Assembly (NCBI GenBank): GCA_030141605.1
Contig: JAQGDQ010000063.1
Coordinates: 124,001-188,000, forward strand
Length of the DNA stretch: 64,000 nt
Origin: Tubiluchus corallicola
Lineage: Eukaryota > Priapulida > Priapulimorpha > Priapulimorphida > Tubiluchidae
Direction of reading: 5' to 3'
Each line of letters begins with the position of its first letter. The first letter of the stretch is position 1. The notes under the pieces are model-generated. The model saw only the letters and a program-made list of their open reading frames with translations. It did not search any database and was not told where the DNA came from. The translations under genes and the position numbers were made by a program. Positions 49,001 through 60,104 of this stretch are shown here, piece after piece.

Positions 49001-52000
49001 TCTTTTTACCCTTTGAGAAACACATAATTTATGTCATTTTAATAAGGTTTTTTCTTGAATTTGAAATTTTCTTTTGACTGCTTCTAGCTGGACTTCCTCA
49101 GTGAAGCAGAAATGATGAAGAGATTTGATCACAAGAACATTGTTCAGCTGTTAGGTGTGTGCACTAGGGGTGAACCAGCATACATGATATTAGAACTCAT
49201 GCTGTATGGTATGTAATTCACTTTTTAATATAAGGTCAGCTATTGAGTGTATGTGTGCAGGATGCGTTTTAAGACTTGAAAGAAGCTGCTGCTTTAGGAG
49301 GGACAAAAGAGGGATAGATGCTGGACTTGTGTGGCGGGTTACGCGATAACTACTTGTAGCTCAATAGTGATACTACTTGGCATGCTGCAAAAACTTTTTG
49401 GTGCCTGCAAACATATCTCTGTCTCTGCAAACACAGTGAGTGTTTGTAATGTAGCAGTAGCACCACTAGTTATATAAAAAATAAATAAATTGTTACTTGA
49501 GCACATTTTCACACTTTTTATTTCGAACCTGAACTCTTTTTTTAAATAATTCATGTTTATTTAAAGCTTATCGTGGTCTGTTAACAGTAGGCATTAATCA
49601 AACTGTGTGTAACTTTAAACAAGGGATGTTTCGGGCTTGCACCTGAAATCGGCAAGTCAGAGTAGGTATTAGGCTTCTGTGATGAAATTACTGTGACTAC
49701 AATGTAAGAAATTCTTCAGAATCTTAGTGGAGTTCACATTGCATCTTTTAGTGTAGTGCACCGGATACTTAATTACGTTTGAGTGCTTGCCCGCCCAGGT
49801 GGCTGTGGCAACTAACCTACAGACGGAAAGCTGTTTTACACCACCCAACTCGCCCTTAATATGCCAGAATCTTCATTATTTGGCTACTGCTATGTTCATC
49901 CAATTACATATAATCTGACTGTATGAGTATATGTTGGCTACTAATCAAGCTCACATAGTAAATGTGTTTTGACTACAGTTACTAAAAATCATCATACTGT
50001 TGATAAAATTAAGCCTTTTGTAGGAAAGTGGAAATATAAATACATATCTGGTAAAAAGAATTCCTAACTAATTTGATAGTTATAAGTTGAAGCAGCTAAA
50101 ATCTTGTTGTTAGGTTTGCAATGCAGCAGCTATTAACATAGTTTACTTATTAGGACATGTAATACAGAGTGGATTAACACATTATTTTTAGTTCTATTTT
50201 CTAATTAGTGTTACTTAATTATAGGTGTCAAATGAGGTGACAATTGGCCAAGAGCAGTTTTGCTAAAATCCATAACACACTAGACAAAATCTGTGTGCAA
50301 TAATGTGGATCTGCTAGTGTGTACTCTCATCGAAGGCTGTTTTTCCAGCTTTTCTCTACACAAATTTATATTTAACATGTTCAGTTTTCTGTTTCACACA
50401 AATTCATCCTGCTTCAGCATGCAGGCTGGCACAAAAATTTGCATCGGACAAAACCAGGTCAGATCAATAAAATATCAATTGTTTGTCATGTGGCACGTAC
50501 TAAATGTTTACTGCAGTTCTCCAAACAAAATGGCTTCATACAAAAATTACCGTGCGCATACAAATTTTGTATGAAACAGTTTTCACCACACAGTTTGCTG
50601 CATACAGATTTTTTTGCCATGTCTGACTAGTAGTGTATAATTTGATTGGTCTTCCGTTGTGTAAATAGGTAAAGGCGTACAGAGATGAATAAAAAGCTTT
50701 TTTATTAATAAAGGTGATTTGAAAAAGTACTTGCTGGCTCGGAGACACCTAGTGGACAATCCACACAGTGACGAAGCGGCTGATATTTCTTACCGAAGAC
50801 TCACACAGATGGCACTGAATGTAGCATGTGGGCTCAGCTACCTCGCAAATATTAAATATGTACACAGGTGTGTGATCGCGAAAATGATTAACTTAATGAA
50901 TAGACACAAAAGAATCTTTAAATTCTGTTTTCAGTGTGGCACTCATAGAAATGTTACTGGCTGTTGTGTTCTTTTTCAATTTATTGCATTCCTCATCTGA
51001 AATACAGTAAGTCCTTGTTTAAAGCTGCTAATGCGTTTCAGCAAAATGTGACGTTGAATGATATGTCGTTAAATGAAGTCATGCCTGCATAAGAAGCAGT
51101 GTAAAAGCATGCAATTGCTTTAACAAAATCAAATAGTGCTTAGCTCATAAAAATGCAGGTAACTGTGTGACCTGCGCAACTTGTGACTGATCAACTTTTA
51201 CGATCGCAATTTAATTAATTAATCAAAATTAATTATGATTCTCGTTACCTTCTGTTTTTAAGTGTAGTAACTTTAAATCGCCATCTATTTTGATAAATTC
51301 ATCCATGGGCGTCGCCATACTTAGTGCATTACATACACAACATCTGACTTGTAGAAGCACTTTACTTCAAATTACATGTCTGACTTCTGTCCAACTTATC
51401 TTACCATTGATCTTTACACATTAAAGCCAAACTATGCTAAATGGAGAGTCATCAAGTAGGAAACTGTTCTCCCCAAAATATTTTTATAATGACATGCTTT
51501 GTATTGGTCCTGTTTTAGGGATGTAGCTTGCAGGAATTGTCTAGTAAATGCCGGACGTGCAGTGAAGATTGCTGACTTTGGAATGTGTCGCCCAATGTTT
51601 GATTCAGATTATTACAGATTCAACAGACGTGGTACGTTAAGTCATAGAAATACTAGGTTTTTTTTTTCATGAAAGTGTAATAGATTGCAACATTATGAAT
51701 GCCAAGTTGTGGTATTACTTGATACATTAAGTTTCTTTGTGGAAGAGCGCCTAACAGCTTTGGGGTTTTGAATTGAACACTCATTGTAACCAGTCCTGGT
51801 TGTGGATCCTAGCATTAACAACCATTGGTTGTAATTCATATCAGTGTAAATGTTATTCAAAGGAGAGAATCGTTAGAAGAAATGTGAGCTTGACAGTTTT
51901 GCAGTCGTAAATCTTTTGGGAGATAGTTCATTTGAGCTTTTTAAATTATGATCATTTAAATTGTTATTAGGAATTGTATTCTTGGTAAAAAATGATGATA

Positions 52001-54149
52001 TAATTGGAACAGTTTAAAGCTAATTTGTAATTAGGTTTTATTATTTAGTAATCTGCATATGAGATGTCTATTTCATGTGATCAAAGAGATCATATGTTGT
52101 CAACTGGCAGCTAGTAATTACAACAATTAAAACTGCCAGTAAATCTGATATTTTTAGGGATGCTTCCTGTACGTTGGATGGCTCCAGAAAGTCTTCACGA
52201 TGGTTTATTTACTCCTGCTTCAGATGTTTGGAGTTACGGAGTCTACTTGTGGGAACTTGTTACCTTTTGCAGCTTCCCATATCAAGGTTTTTCTAATAAT
52301 GAAGTTCTTCAGTATGTAAAAGAAGGCGGATGTTTGGATGTTCCAAATGGAGTTGATTTACCCATGTATGTTTTTACATTTTTCTAAACACGTCATTTTA
52401 TTGCTGAATCCCGTTAATAACACACCGTATTTTTGCAACCATTGTCCATCATTGAATCGAATGATGTGTTGGAGTGGGGACATCGATAGTGAAAATCTTT
52501 GTGTTGTGCCCATAAGTTCCAGCTGGGCTAGACCAGTTACCACCTGCATAGTACAAATAGGCAGAAGGTTCATTTATTAGATGCTAGATAATTTTGACAT
52601 TGGCATTGCCTTATCACTATGTCACTTTAATCTATAGCTTTGGAATAAGCTTGAGATTTAAGGTTGTCAAGTGTAATAAATAAATACATAGAGGCCTTTG
52701 CCTGTAATATTTGTGTGGTCTTGGGTATGAGAAGGTCTTGACTTTTTTGGTTCAGCTACTTAAGTTGTCTTTCAAATTTTGTAGCTTGTGTTTGTTTATT
52801 TTGCATGTTTTAGTTTTATGTAAGATGCTGACTTGCGTGTTTTCAAGTTCATAATTTCCCAACTTAGGCTTTATCGAGAAGTATGACGTCTGTATTTTCA
52901 ACTGTGTTTGATATGTGTGCAACTCTTGCATCTAAATACCTGGTATCTTTTCTGGTTATCTGCCTCTTTTAACACATATTATTTAAATATTACAAACTTA
53001 CTATTTGTTGTTCTATTAAAGTGATTGTAGCAAAAAGTTTTCGGATATTTTCTTCAGGGCAAAGCTAATGCGAGCTTGTTGGGAGCGTGATCCAAAAGAT
53101 AGAATAACTGCCATGGAGATTGTGGAAATACTGGGTACGAATCCTGAGATGGTGAAACCTTATTTGGACCAACCTCTGGCTGCCGTTGAAATAGAAGGTA
53201 CACATGGCGATAGAAGAGCTTTTTTGTTGCATCTGATTAATAGTGTTTTGAATTAACACAAAACTGTGCATTTGTGGTTATTTATATACAATTTGTTTCA
53301 CATTCTCATACGCCTTTTGTCTCTATCGCATCAATGAGATCCTAGGATTAGCACAGTGTAAATGAAGCTCAAATAATGATAAGGATTACAAATAACAAAC
53401 TAAACTAACTGAATGAACTTTCACATATAAATTTTGAATTTTAAAACTGACTAAAGCTCAATGAAACTGAGTGAAATCGTTTATTTGTGCTTTGTTTATA
53501 GGTTCTTAGTCATAGGATCTCACTGATGATATAGACGGAAAGGCCTATCAGAGTGTGAAATAAACTGCATATAAATAACCACAAGTGTGCCGTTTTGCAT
53601 TATTTAAAACACGACAATAGAACATTTGTGATTAATGTTTGCTTTTTGGTAACAATAACAACCAGCATGACTAGTCTGTGCACACATTGAGTTCTACAAA
53701 TTTTATTTTGGTGCTTTTGCTTCGGTATGTGCAGCAGTAGAAGAATTTGTCTTAAATTTGACTGCATAGTTTTATGGTTTTCTCTTTTTTCAGGTACGGA
53801 CTCGCTAGAGATGCAGTTACCTGAACGTCAAGACAAAGTGCCTCCAATGTCAAATTTTCACGGTTTTCCAGGGCTCGGGCCATTTGTACGCTCATTCAGT
53901 ATGTCAGTGCCACAAAGGCTTAGAAATCAAAAAACTGAACATCATGGTACCATGGACAACCTGCATTTGCGAACCTTAAGCACGGGTCAAGATGGAAGAC
54001 CAGCACACTCTTGTGATGAAAGTGACCCGCTGCGTGAGCCAGAATCAGATAAAAGTGCTTTTGACCATCACAAACTTGGAACTGTGCGAGAAAGATTAGA
54101 CAGCGACTATTGGAGTGTTACATCCAAAGAAAGAAATACGAATGTTTAA
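27852..54149 (+). CDS. VKR: Venus kinase receptor with extra OpuAC-like binding module (22 exons, 1319 aa)
   Basis: Receptor tyrosine kinase of the cell surface. Coding exons read by eye: 27852-27948, 35600-35813, 37168-37323, 38442-38710, 39054-39292, 39813-40116, 40238-40399, 41079-41229, 42171-42351, 43024-43119, 44952-45209, 46107-46234, 46709-46840, 47772-47878, 48229-48367, 48580-48814, 49088-49208, 50714-50867, 51519-51631, 52158-52365, 53058-53197, 53794-54149. Every junction keeps phase and the total is 3960 nt without an internal stop. Layout: signal peptide 1-20, OpuAC-like module about 33-400, GABA-B-like Venus flytrap about 404-815, one membrane helix 851-875, kinase about 913-1180, tail to 1319. 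Flytrap plus helix plus insulin-receptor-like kinase defines the Venus kinase receptors; known members respond to amino acids or, in mosquitoes, to the peptide OEH. The ligand here is unknown. Intron 1 (7.65 kb) holds the assembly gap, so an extra exon there cannot be excluded. Confidence 0.92.
29143..29575. other. Assembly gap (433 N)
   Basis: Run of N inside receptor intron 1. Frames reported across it are meaningless. Confidence 1.
31028..31075. repeat. (GCT)16 microsatellite
   Basis: Sixteen uninterrupted GCT units in intron 1 of the receptor gene. The perfection suggests a young and length-variable locus. Confidence 0.97.
31512..31592 (-). repeat. tRNA-like element (class II, decayed)
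   Basis: On the minus strand, GCGGGTG at the 5' end pairs with CACCTGC at the 3' end over seven positions with one G-T pair. GAGTGGTTAAGG fits an A box and AATTCGAATCT a B box, and the 81-base length suits a Ser/Leu-type tRNA. The anticodon and T stems pair poorly, so it is a tRNA pseudogene or SINE head. Confidence 0.45.
35600..40040 (+). other. Exons for the OpuAC-like (type 2 periplasmic-binding) module
   Basis: Residues about 33-400 of the receptor, exons 2 to 6. The reading resembles bacterial glycine-betaine/choline ABC-transporter binding proteins: ILLEEVLGY near the N-terminus, then [20 protein letters not shown], then [12 protein letters not shown] followed by VVERL, then [13 protein letters not shown] with FTRIAFPYC. 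These match in order the family pattern of an early LEE.LGY helix, a LEAW segment, a GW(F) turn and the late 'P..L' hydrophobic strand before a charged cleft strand. The module is followed by [19 protein letters not shown], a helical linker that leads into the flytrap. Several N-glycosylation sequons (NVT, NGT, NCT, NFT) fit an extracellular location. Identification rests on remembered family patterns; a profile search would settle it. Confidence 0.7.
41700..41900 (+). repeat. LINE 3' UTR remnant
   Basis: CTGTACAAAGCTGAAACGAC, then GACTATTGACCAATAAAGAT followed by GTCTATGTCTATC, is the usual 3' end and simple tail of CR1/L2-type elements. It lies in receptor intron 8 on the plus strand. Confidence 0.5.
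42400..42560 (-). repeat. LINE/SINE 3' tail, minus orientation
   Basis: GAGTGATTGATTGATTGTTT at 42402 is, inverted, an AATAAACAATCAATCAATC tail, followed on the plus strand by several ATTACATAATAAA words. It is a 5'-truncated retroelement in receptor intron 9. Confidence 0.45.
43574..43787. repeat. About 22-bp minisatellite (TTTCATTGAACTGTTCCTAC)
   Basis: Nine or ten degenerate copies, spacing 20-24 bases, in receptor intron 10. One strand is pyrimidine-rich. Confidence 0.9.
48229..48367 (+). other. Transmembrane exon of the receptor
   Basis: Exon 15 encodes residues 832-878. It has a short extracellular linker with two cysteines, then about 25 hydrophobic residues ([20 protein letters not shown] onward, 851-875) and a KKR stop-transfer signal. 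This is the only hydrophobic helix between flytrap and kinase, so the receptor is single-pass, unlike the seven-pass GABA-B receptors with the same kind of binding module. Confidence 0.92.
48580..53197 (+). other. Exons for the tyrosine kinase domain
   Basis: Exons 16-21. Visible landmarks: glycine loop [12 protein letters not shown] (G920, G922, G925), ATP-anchoring Lys in VAVKTLK (K945), helix-C Glu in FLSEAE (E962), catalytic loop HRDVACRN (D1049, N1054), DFG (1067-1069), activation loop with a YY pair (1079-1080), then [11 protein letters not shown] and [12 protein letters not shown], ending near residue 1180. All catalytic residues are present, so the kinase should be active. The [12 protein letters not shown] and DFGM features place it with insulin-receptor/ROS/ALK kinases, as in Venus kinase receptors. 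Oddities: HRDVACRN instead of the usual HRDLAARN, and Phe in place of the first of the three activation-loop tyrosines of insulin receptor. The junction after exon 16 uses a GC donor. Confidence 0.95.
53794..54149 (+). other. Cytoplasmic tail exon and stop codon of the receptor
   Basis: The last exon encodes residues 1202-1319, a hydrophilic tail rich in Ser, Pro, His and charged residues without a domain I recognise, ending NTNV and TAA at 54147. Tyrosine is nearly absent; the one clear candidate docking tyrosine is in DSDYWSV, about 16 residues from the end. If intron 21 were retained, the frame would read on from exon 21 for about 20 codons and stop at 53256, giving a receptor with a kinase but no tail. 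Confidence 0.88.
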
Positions 54150-54510
54150 TGTTTCTGAATTCTCTGTGTTATGGTATATAGGCATTTTGCCTGGTTTTTA
54201 AAGACCTGATTTGTGAGCAAGGTAAAGAGGTCCTGCATAACTTTTCCCTCTACGAAATGGTTTTTTATCATCAGAATTTCTAATTTTGTGATGAATGGGA
54301 CGTGTTGGTTATTTAGAATCCTAATTTATCCGGATGAATTTAGTCCAAAATATAAAGCATGTGGATTGGACTCACATATCAAACATACATGTGGGAACTG
54401 TGGGAACGATGAACGTCATCCTTTATAACAAAGACGGCAAGGAATTTGTGTTATCATTGAGTTACAAACTGCGGCAAGAATACGCTTAGGATGTTTCGCT
54501 AAAGTTCTGA

Positions 54511-54520
54511 AATAAATAAA
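54511..54520 (+). terminator. Candidate poly(A) signals of the receptor gene
   Basis: Two overlapping AATAAA hexamers about 365 bases past the receptor stop codon, followed by ordinary AT-rich sequence. This is the first such signal after the stop and a plausible 3' end; later AATAAA hexamers exist. Confidence 0.45.
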
Positions 54521-57279
54521 ACAGGATTGAAGACAGTCAGTTGTGTAATATATCAACTTGAATGGAACATGAGGTTGCTGTCCACTATGTTTTTAAATAA
54601 TAACCAGTACGTATTATTTATCTGTATTTTCGGAAGGTTAGCGCATGTTTTTATCTCAGGGTTTTGAGATCGTGACTATTTTAGCACTTTTACACCCAAG
54701 CAGCATCATTTTTCTGTCTATGTTAATCATGCGTGTACCTCATCACGTCTAGAAATTCTATTTAACATTACTGAGATTATGTTAATCTCATTTAGCTTAA
54801 ATGCACCCTGTATTGACAGTTAGGAACAAGATATTGCATGGTACGTGTAACAAAAAAGATATCTGACTGTTAATATTATCGTAGTCATCCGATTAGGAAA
54901 GTAGCTTTGAATTATTTTTGACAATTTTTTTAACTTGATGATAAAAAATGACAATATGCTGAGTCAATAGATGTATTTAAAACATGTTTCAGTTTATTCG
55001 GTAAACCACTCTCAACTGACTCAGCTGTAATAAAAGTAAATTCACATTAAAACTTTTTCTGCAACATTTTTTTTAATTTTTGTTTTGTCATGTAATTTTA
55101 ATTGTCAGGTCATGCGCCGACAGTAATATTCGTCGTTATCGTAATTGCTTGCAGTAGGTATACCTTTAACTAAAGGTTGGTCTTAAATGTAATTTTAACA
55201 GACTATTCTAATACTCATTCATAAATAGCATGTGTGTTTAAGTATAATAGATTTTTTTAGTGTTAATTTTATGCCACAATTGATTTTTGCTGTAATAAAG
55301 AGTTATATATGTTTGTATGTCACAGTGTGTGTTGTTTAATCAATGCAGGGTTACATTTGATGTTCGATGTAATTCCACTTTGTTTACTTACAGTAAAATA
55401 AAGTGAGCTTTGTATGTATTTATAAAATCACTAGGAGCGGTGTTTACTGTAAAACTAAATTGTGGTACAAGGTCTAGATATTAAATTTGCCAAGGAGTGT
55501 TTTATTTTTATATTATCTTGTCTGTACACATCTAATGACATTTTTCAGAGAATGGTAGTGTAGTTATTTTGTTATAAATTTAATCAAGTTCTCCTTAGTG
55601 GATCTGAGATTTACACAGTTGTTTTTTGTACATTGTATTTGTGCTTTCACATTCTGCGTCACTAGTGCAATATTTAGTTGTTTTTGACGTGTTATTTATT
55701 ATAGAGCACTAAATAAAAGGTTTTAGTTAGAACTTTCATTTTAATTATTGTCAGTTAGTTAACTTTTAGTAAGAGGAAGCACTTGATCACTTCTGATGTA
55801 AAAATTCCCATTATCTTCTTGTGGGTGGTAATGTGTGACCACGGTCGTATTTTTTTAAATTCCAATGCAGTTCTCAGCACATTTTATGGCTTCCGATTGT
55901 CCTAAACTCATAAAAGCAGTGATAACTGTTCCAATATTTTTATACAATAAATATGTTGTCTGGCATGCTGCAAGAAGAAATTGATATTTAGTGTTAAAAA
56001 TTTGGAATGTGCGCCATGTTTTTAGTTATCTTATTTTAATATGTATACTTGCTTTGAAATACGGCATTAACAAAACGTCACAACTTCATTGTATTAATAG
56101 CTCTTACATTTGATGCATTTTTTCACTTGATCGTGTATTATATAAATTCAATTGTGAATAATGACAATAATCTAAAAACTATTTTATTTAACATATTTAA
56201 AGTGTATAAAGCAAATCATTGCATTATGAGTGATGTTAATGTTAACAGGATAATCTTATAGAGATTTGTTAAAATGGAACCAGCCTAAAATTAATGGAGT
56301 GAAATTATTTATTGATTATTTACTCTGCAACTCTGTGGCAGAATATGTACAGATAATTCACTTCATTTAGTTTGTTAATATAAACAAGGTAATTATTGTG
56401 TTATGTTGATTTTTTTTAGTGTTTTTAGTAGTTGTTTTACAATCAAGGCTTTGTGCGTCAAGTATTTGCTTAGCAAACTCTTTATAATGGAGTAAACTTA
56501 GAACCCTTTACAAAGGTCTGAAAATGTTAATCAAATTATCAAAAATGTTTATTTTGTTAATCAAACGTTAATAGCCATTGTAATCTGAGTAACCTATCAC
56601 ACGTGACTTTAGTCAGTCCATCTAACTTTTACTTTTATCTTTTATATAATGAACCAAATGTAAAATGATATATTTCTCATTAAATTTATGCAGGTGGTGT
56701 GGGTATGTCTTGCATGTACAAATTATGGACAGTGTAAATAATATGTATAAATTGCCACTAGTTGTGCAATGATGTGGCATTTTTAAATAAAAATAAAAAG
56801 AAACAGTGATCTGTTTTAATATTTTGTTATGAAACTTTGTTCTAAAGCAATTGTCGTCAAGTCTTTATTTAAGTTCTTGTTTCCTTGTTCCTTACATATC
56901 ACCTAAGGAGATAAATCACTTGAGCATTTTCTGCCAAGTTTGATTGTATCTTCATAATTGAAAGAGTTCATAAATCATCCATCTTTTATTCTGTAGCTGT
57001 TGTGCATGACTATAACAGAGTCCCTATAGCAACAAGTTAACAACGAAACTTCATGTTTAACGAAGAATTTATACTTATGACTATTTCGCATTTATATCAT
57101 TCACTCTATAGGAGGAGTAATTACAAGCATCATTTTATCAACAACTGGCATTTATTATGCTTGAGAGAAAAATTCACAGAGGACTCAAAAGGTTCCCCAT
57201 TCAAGCTCAAGCTCAGCTCCGATTTTTCAGCTTTCCTTTTTTGACCATACTTGGATTAAAAAATTAAAAAAATTACAGG
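54521..57279. other. Region between receptor and MARVEL gene 3' ends
   Basis: About 2.8 kb of AT-rich sequence (many AATAAA and TTTTTA words) between two converging genes. Part may be alternative 3' UTR. No frame, RNA gene or repeat family that I would defend. Confidence 0.5.
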
Positions 57280-57285
57280 TTTATT
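57280..57285 (-). terminator. Candidate poly(A) signal of the MARVEL gene
   Basis: AATAAA on the minus strand about 320 bases past the stop codon. Other A/T-rich variants occur nearer, so this is tentative. Confidence 0.35.
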
Positions 57286-57605
57286 CTGTCTTAATAAAAA
57301 ATCTTACAACCATGATACTATATAACTTTAAAAATCCCTTATCACCGTCTCAAAATTGATTGCATTATCACAGGATTTACCAGTCCAAACTCATTCTAAA
57401 GAAAAATATCAGTATACAACATTTCAGTGTTTTCCGTAAATAACAAATTGTAATGAACTAAGCTGTTATGACCTTTATCTATACATGCCACTAAAATATG
57501 AGTTCACAATAAATAAAAACTATATAATTATGCAATAACAAGACAGATCGACAAAAACCTTAGTTGCTTTTCATGAGATAGTATTCCTATAAATGATTAG
57601 AATTG

Positions 57606-60081
57606 TTATGTTGCCGTTCCAACAGGTGACGATGAATGTTGATTTGTATTTGTCTTCCCCTTTCTCCAACTCAATCCTTTAACAATAGAATCTACTGCAT
57701 AGACTGTCATAGCCACATATCCAAAAAACTGAAAATGTAACATAAAAGTTAGTGTGATTTGTACTTCAAAACTGTTGAACGAACACAATAGTAAAAAATT
57801 GCACATCTCGGTTAATCCGACAAACACAACTTCAATTCAAAAAAACAAATTTTGTTTTTTAGGTTTCAGTTAGGCTTCTCATCCTTTATCTGAATGAACT
57901 GCATCATGACAGACATAATGACAAAAAAAATCAGCTACAGATTTCACATCTGTTTAGTTTAGACATAAATATATAAAACAAAGCACAGCTACTTACAGCA
58001 GAAGCTCCAAGAGCGGCCGAATAAAAAGCATTACTTGCCAGAATACATGAACAAACAAAGTAAAGAATACAAACAATGCCACAGTACGTCATCTCCTGCA
58101 AATACAAAAAAACTGAAAATCATATCATATGGATCACAAACATGGGCGGTCCATATGAACTATATGAAATACACATGGACCACACCTCACCAGTATTTAA
58201 ATTTAGAACAGATTTCACAAAACATACAGCCATAAGTTTCCACAATTAGTTTCACTATTAGGTGTTAATTTTATTATTGCATCACATATTTATTATGTCA
58301 GTAATATGTGATATTAGCTGTCAAACACTCAAAAGTTAATATGAGAAAATGCAAATTTTTGCTAAAATTGACAAAATTAATGGTGACAAATAAATTACCA
58401 TAGCAAACATTTATTGTAGTCAGTTTTATAATGTTCCAGAGCAACATATAATTGTATGGTTATTTTTTACATGAAGCAATAGTTTACACTCTTTCAGGGA
58501 TTATCAGGATAACCGCAGGAAACCTCAATTGCTTGGCAAAGTGAACTGCATGCTATAATCATGCCAGAGCTGTTTCGTGGGTGCAAATTCACTACTGTAG
58601 TAGCTGGAAAAATCCTTACCACACTGCTAGGTATAAGAAGTGGTGGAGCTTTTTCAATTTAATAAGAAATCATGTAAGATAAGATAAGATAAGAATTTAT
58701 TCTAACTATCTGTAATTGTTCATTATAATTTCATTTGGCTCAACATTAAAATATACACTACTATAAACAGAGGAAAAAACAGCATGTAGGCTACATATGA
58801 ACAAACATAATCAAAAAATGGGTGAAACAGTCATTGCTGATGGTTTATTAAACTTATCACATAAAACCTTTCATTCTTTATGTAGGCAGCGAAGAGACCC
58901 TTTAAACATAATATGTTTTTGAGAGTGTGAGGGGGTGTGTGGGAATCATGTCGATGTTAATAACACTGATGTTAAAAAAATGAGAGTGAAAAATGTTCCA
59001 GTTGGGCCTACTTCCATCTACTATAATTTATTACCAAGCATCAGAAACATATGTATTTCATTACAAGCAAAACCAGATCAAAAATGATAAAACAGTAACC
59101 AAAACAAAAATTTACTAGACTTCCATTTTTAGCAAAGAAAATTTTAACAAACTTCAGTTGACAAATAAGAAAACTAACTTACCAAGAAAGCCCATGGTAT
59201 GTGGAATGTATCAGGAATATGACAGAGATACAGGCACCCTAATAATGAAGTTAATACCAAAGCTGCTGCAGACAAGAAAAGGAAGAAATTTGCAGCTGGA
59301 AAGTGTGGATAATTTGCCACCTTACAGCAGATAAATGAAAGTATGTCCAGCACCTGTAAGTAGAGAGTAAACAAGAGCTCAATAATCATAATTAAGCAAG
59401 AGAAATGACCCACTTTGAAGATTCAAATCCCTATATTTATAACTTGAAATAAAAATTCATATGAGGCTTGGAAAGATATAGCATGATGTCCACTACTTCC
59501 TGGCAACTGGCCTTTGATTAAAAAATACCTACAGTTAATTTTGACAACGAAAATCATTTTTACTGAAGCACAAACAAACGGAAAAAAGTTTATTTATTAT
59601 TGATATTAATTTTCTTAAAAGCAGCAACAGAGAAGCAAAATGAAAAATAATTTTGAGATACGGCCTACCTAAAATATGTACAATATATTATGCAACAAAA
59701 TGCTTTAGTTAAAAGCAACAATATAAAATGCATTTTTGCCACAACAGCATTTAATATTATCACATTTCATTGCGCCAAAACTTAAAAATGCAGGTCTAAA
59801 ATGTACCTTCTCTCATAACTCTTTTTGCAAAATCATGTTTAGGATATTTATTACTAATTTAAAATACACACCAGACACAACAAGAACACAAAGGAGAAAA
59901 AACAAATGAAGAGTGATTTTAGAACAGTGAATACCTGTACAAGCACAGTCGAGCCTCCCATATATTAATTCCTTAGGTATGCTTATTCACTTACCAACTG
60001 CACAATTTTTAAAATTCCTGAGAGGGTACAAATGCACTTCGGCGAAAAATAAATGCCTCTTTTTCCCCGCGTATCTGACAT
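57606..60081 (-). CDS. MARVEL-domain four-helix membrane protein (159 aa, four exons)
   Basis: Exons 59995-60081, 59183-59353, 57997-58095 and 57606-57728, all in phase 0 with GT-AG limits. The protein has four hydrophobic segments: about 16-39 (ICTLSGILKIVQLVLDILSF), 51-73 (NFFLFLSAAALVLTSLLGCL), 83-106 and 110-132 (FYSAAALGASAFFGYVAMTV). It has short loops and a hydrophilic, Ser/Thr-rich C-terminus. Size, helix spacing and the G-I-L-K-x-x-Q start of helix 1 fit MAL/plasmolipin/CMTM-type MARVEL proteins, which work in membrane apposition and vesicle traffic; I cannot choose a subfamily. An acceptor-like CTTTTTTAG lies three bases before the ATG, so an upstream exon may exist and the start is provisional. 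Confidence 0.8.
58676..58800 (-). repeat. LINE 3' tail with (TCTTA)n, minus orientation
   Basis: GTAAGATAAGATAAGATAAG at 58675, inverted, is a short pentanucleotide tail following AATAAATTC, preceded by AT-rich UTR-like sequence. It is a truncated retroelement in the intron between MARVEL exons 2 and 3. Confidence 0.45.
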
Positions 60082-60104
60082 AATCTAAAAAAGAAAACAC
60101 TTCT

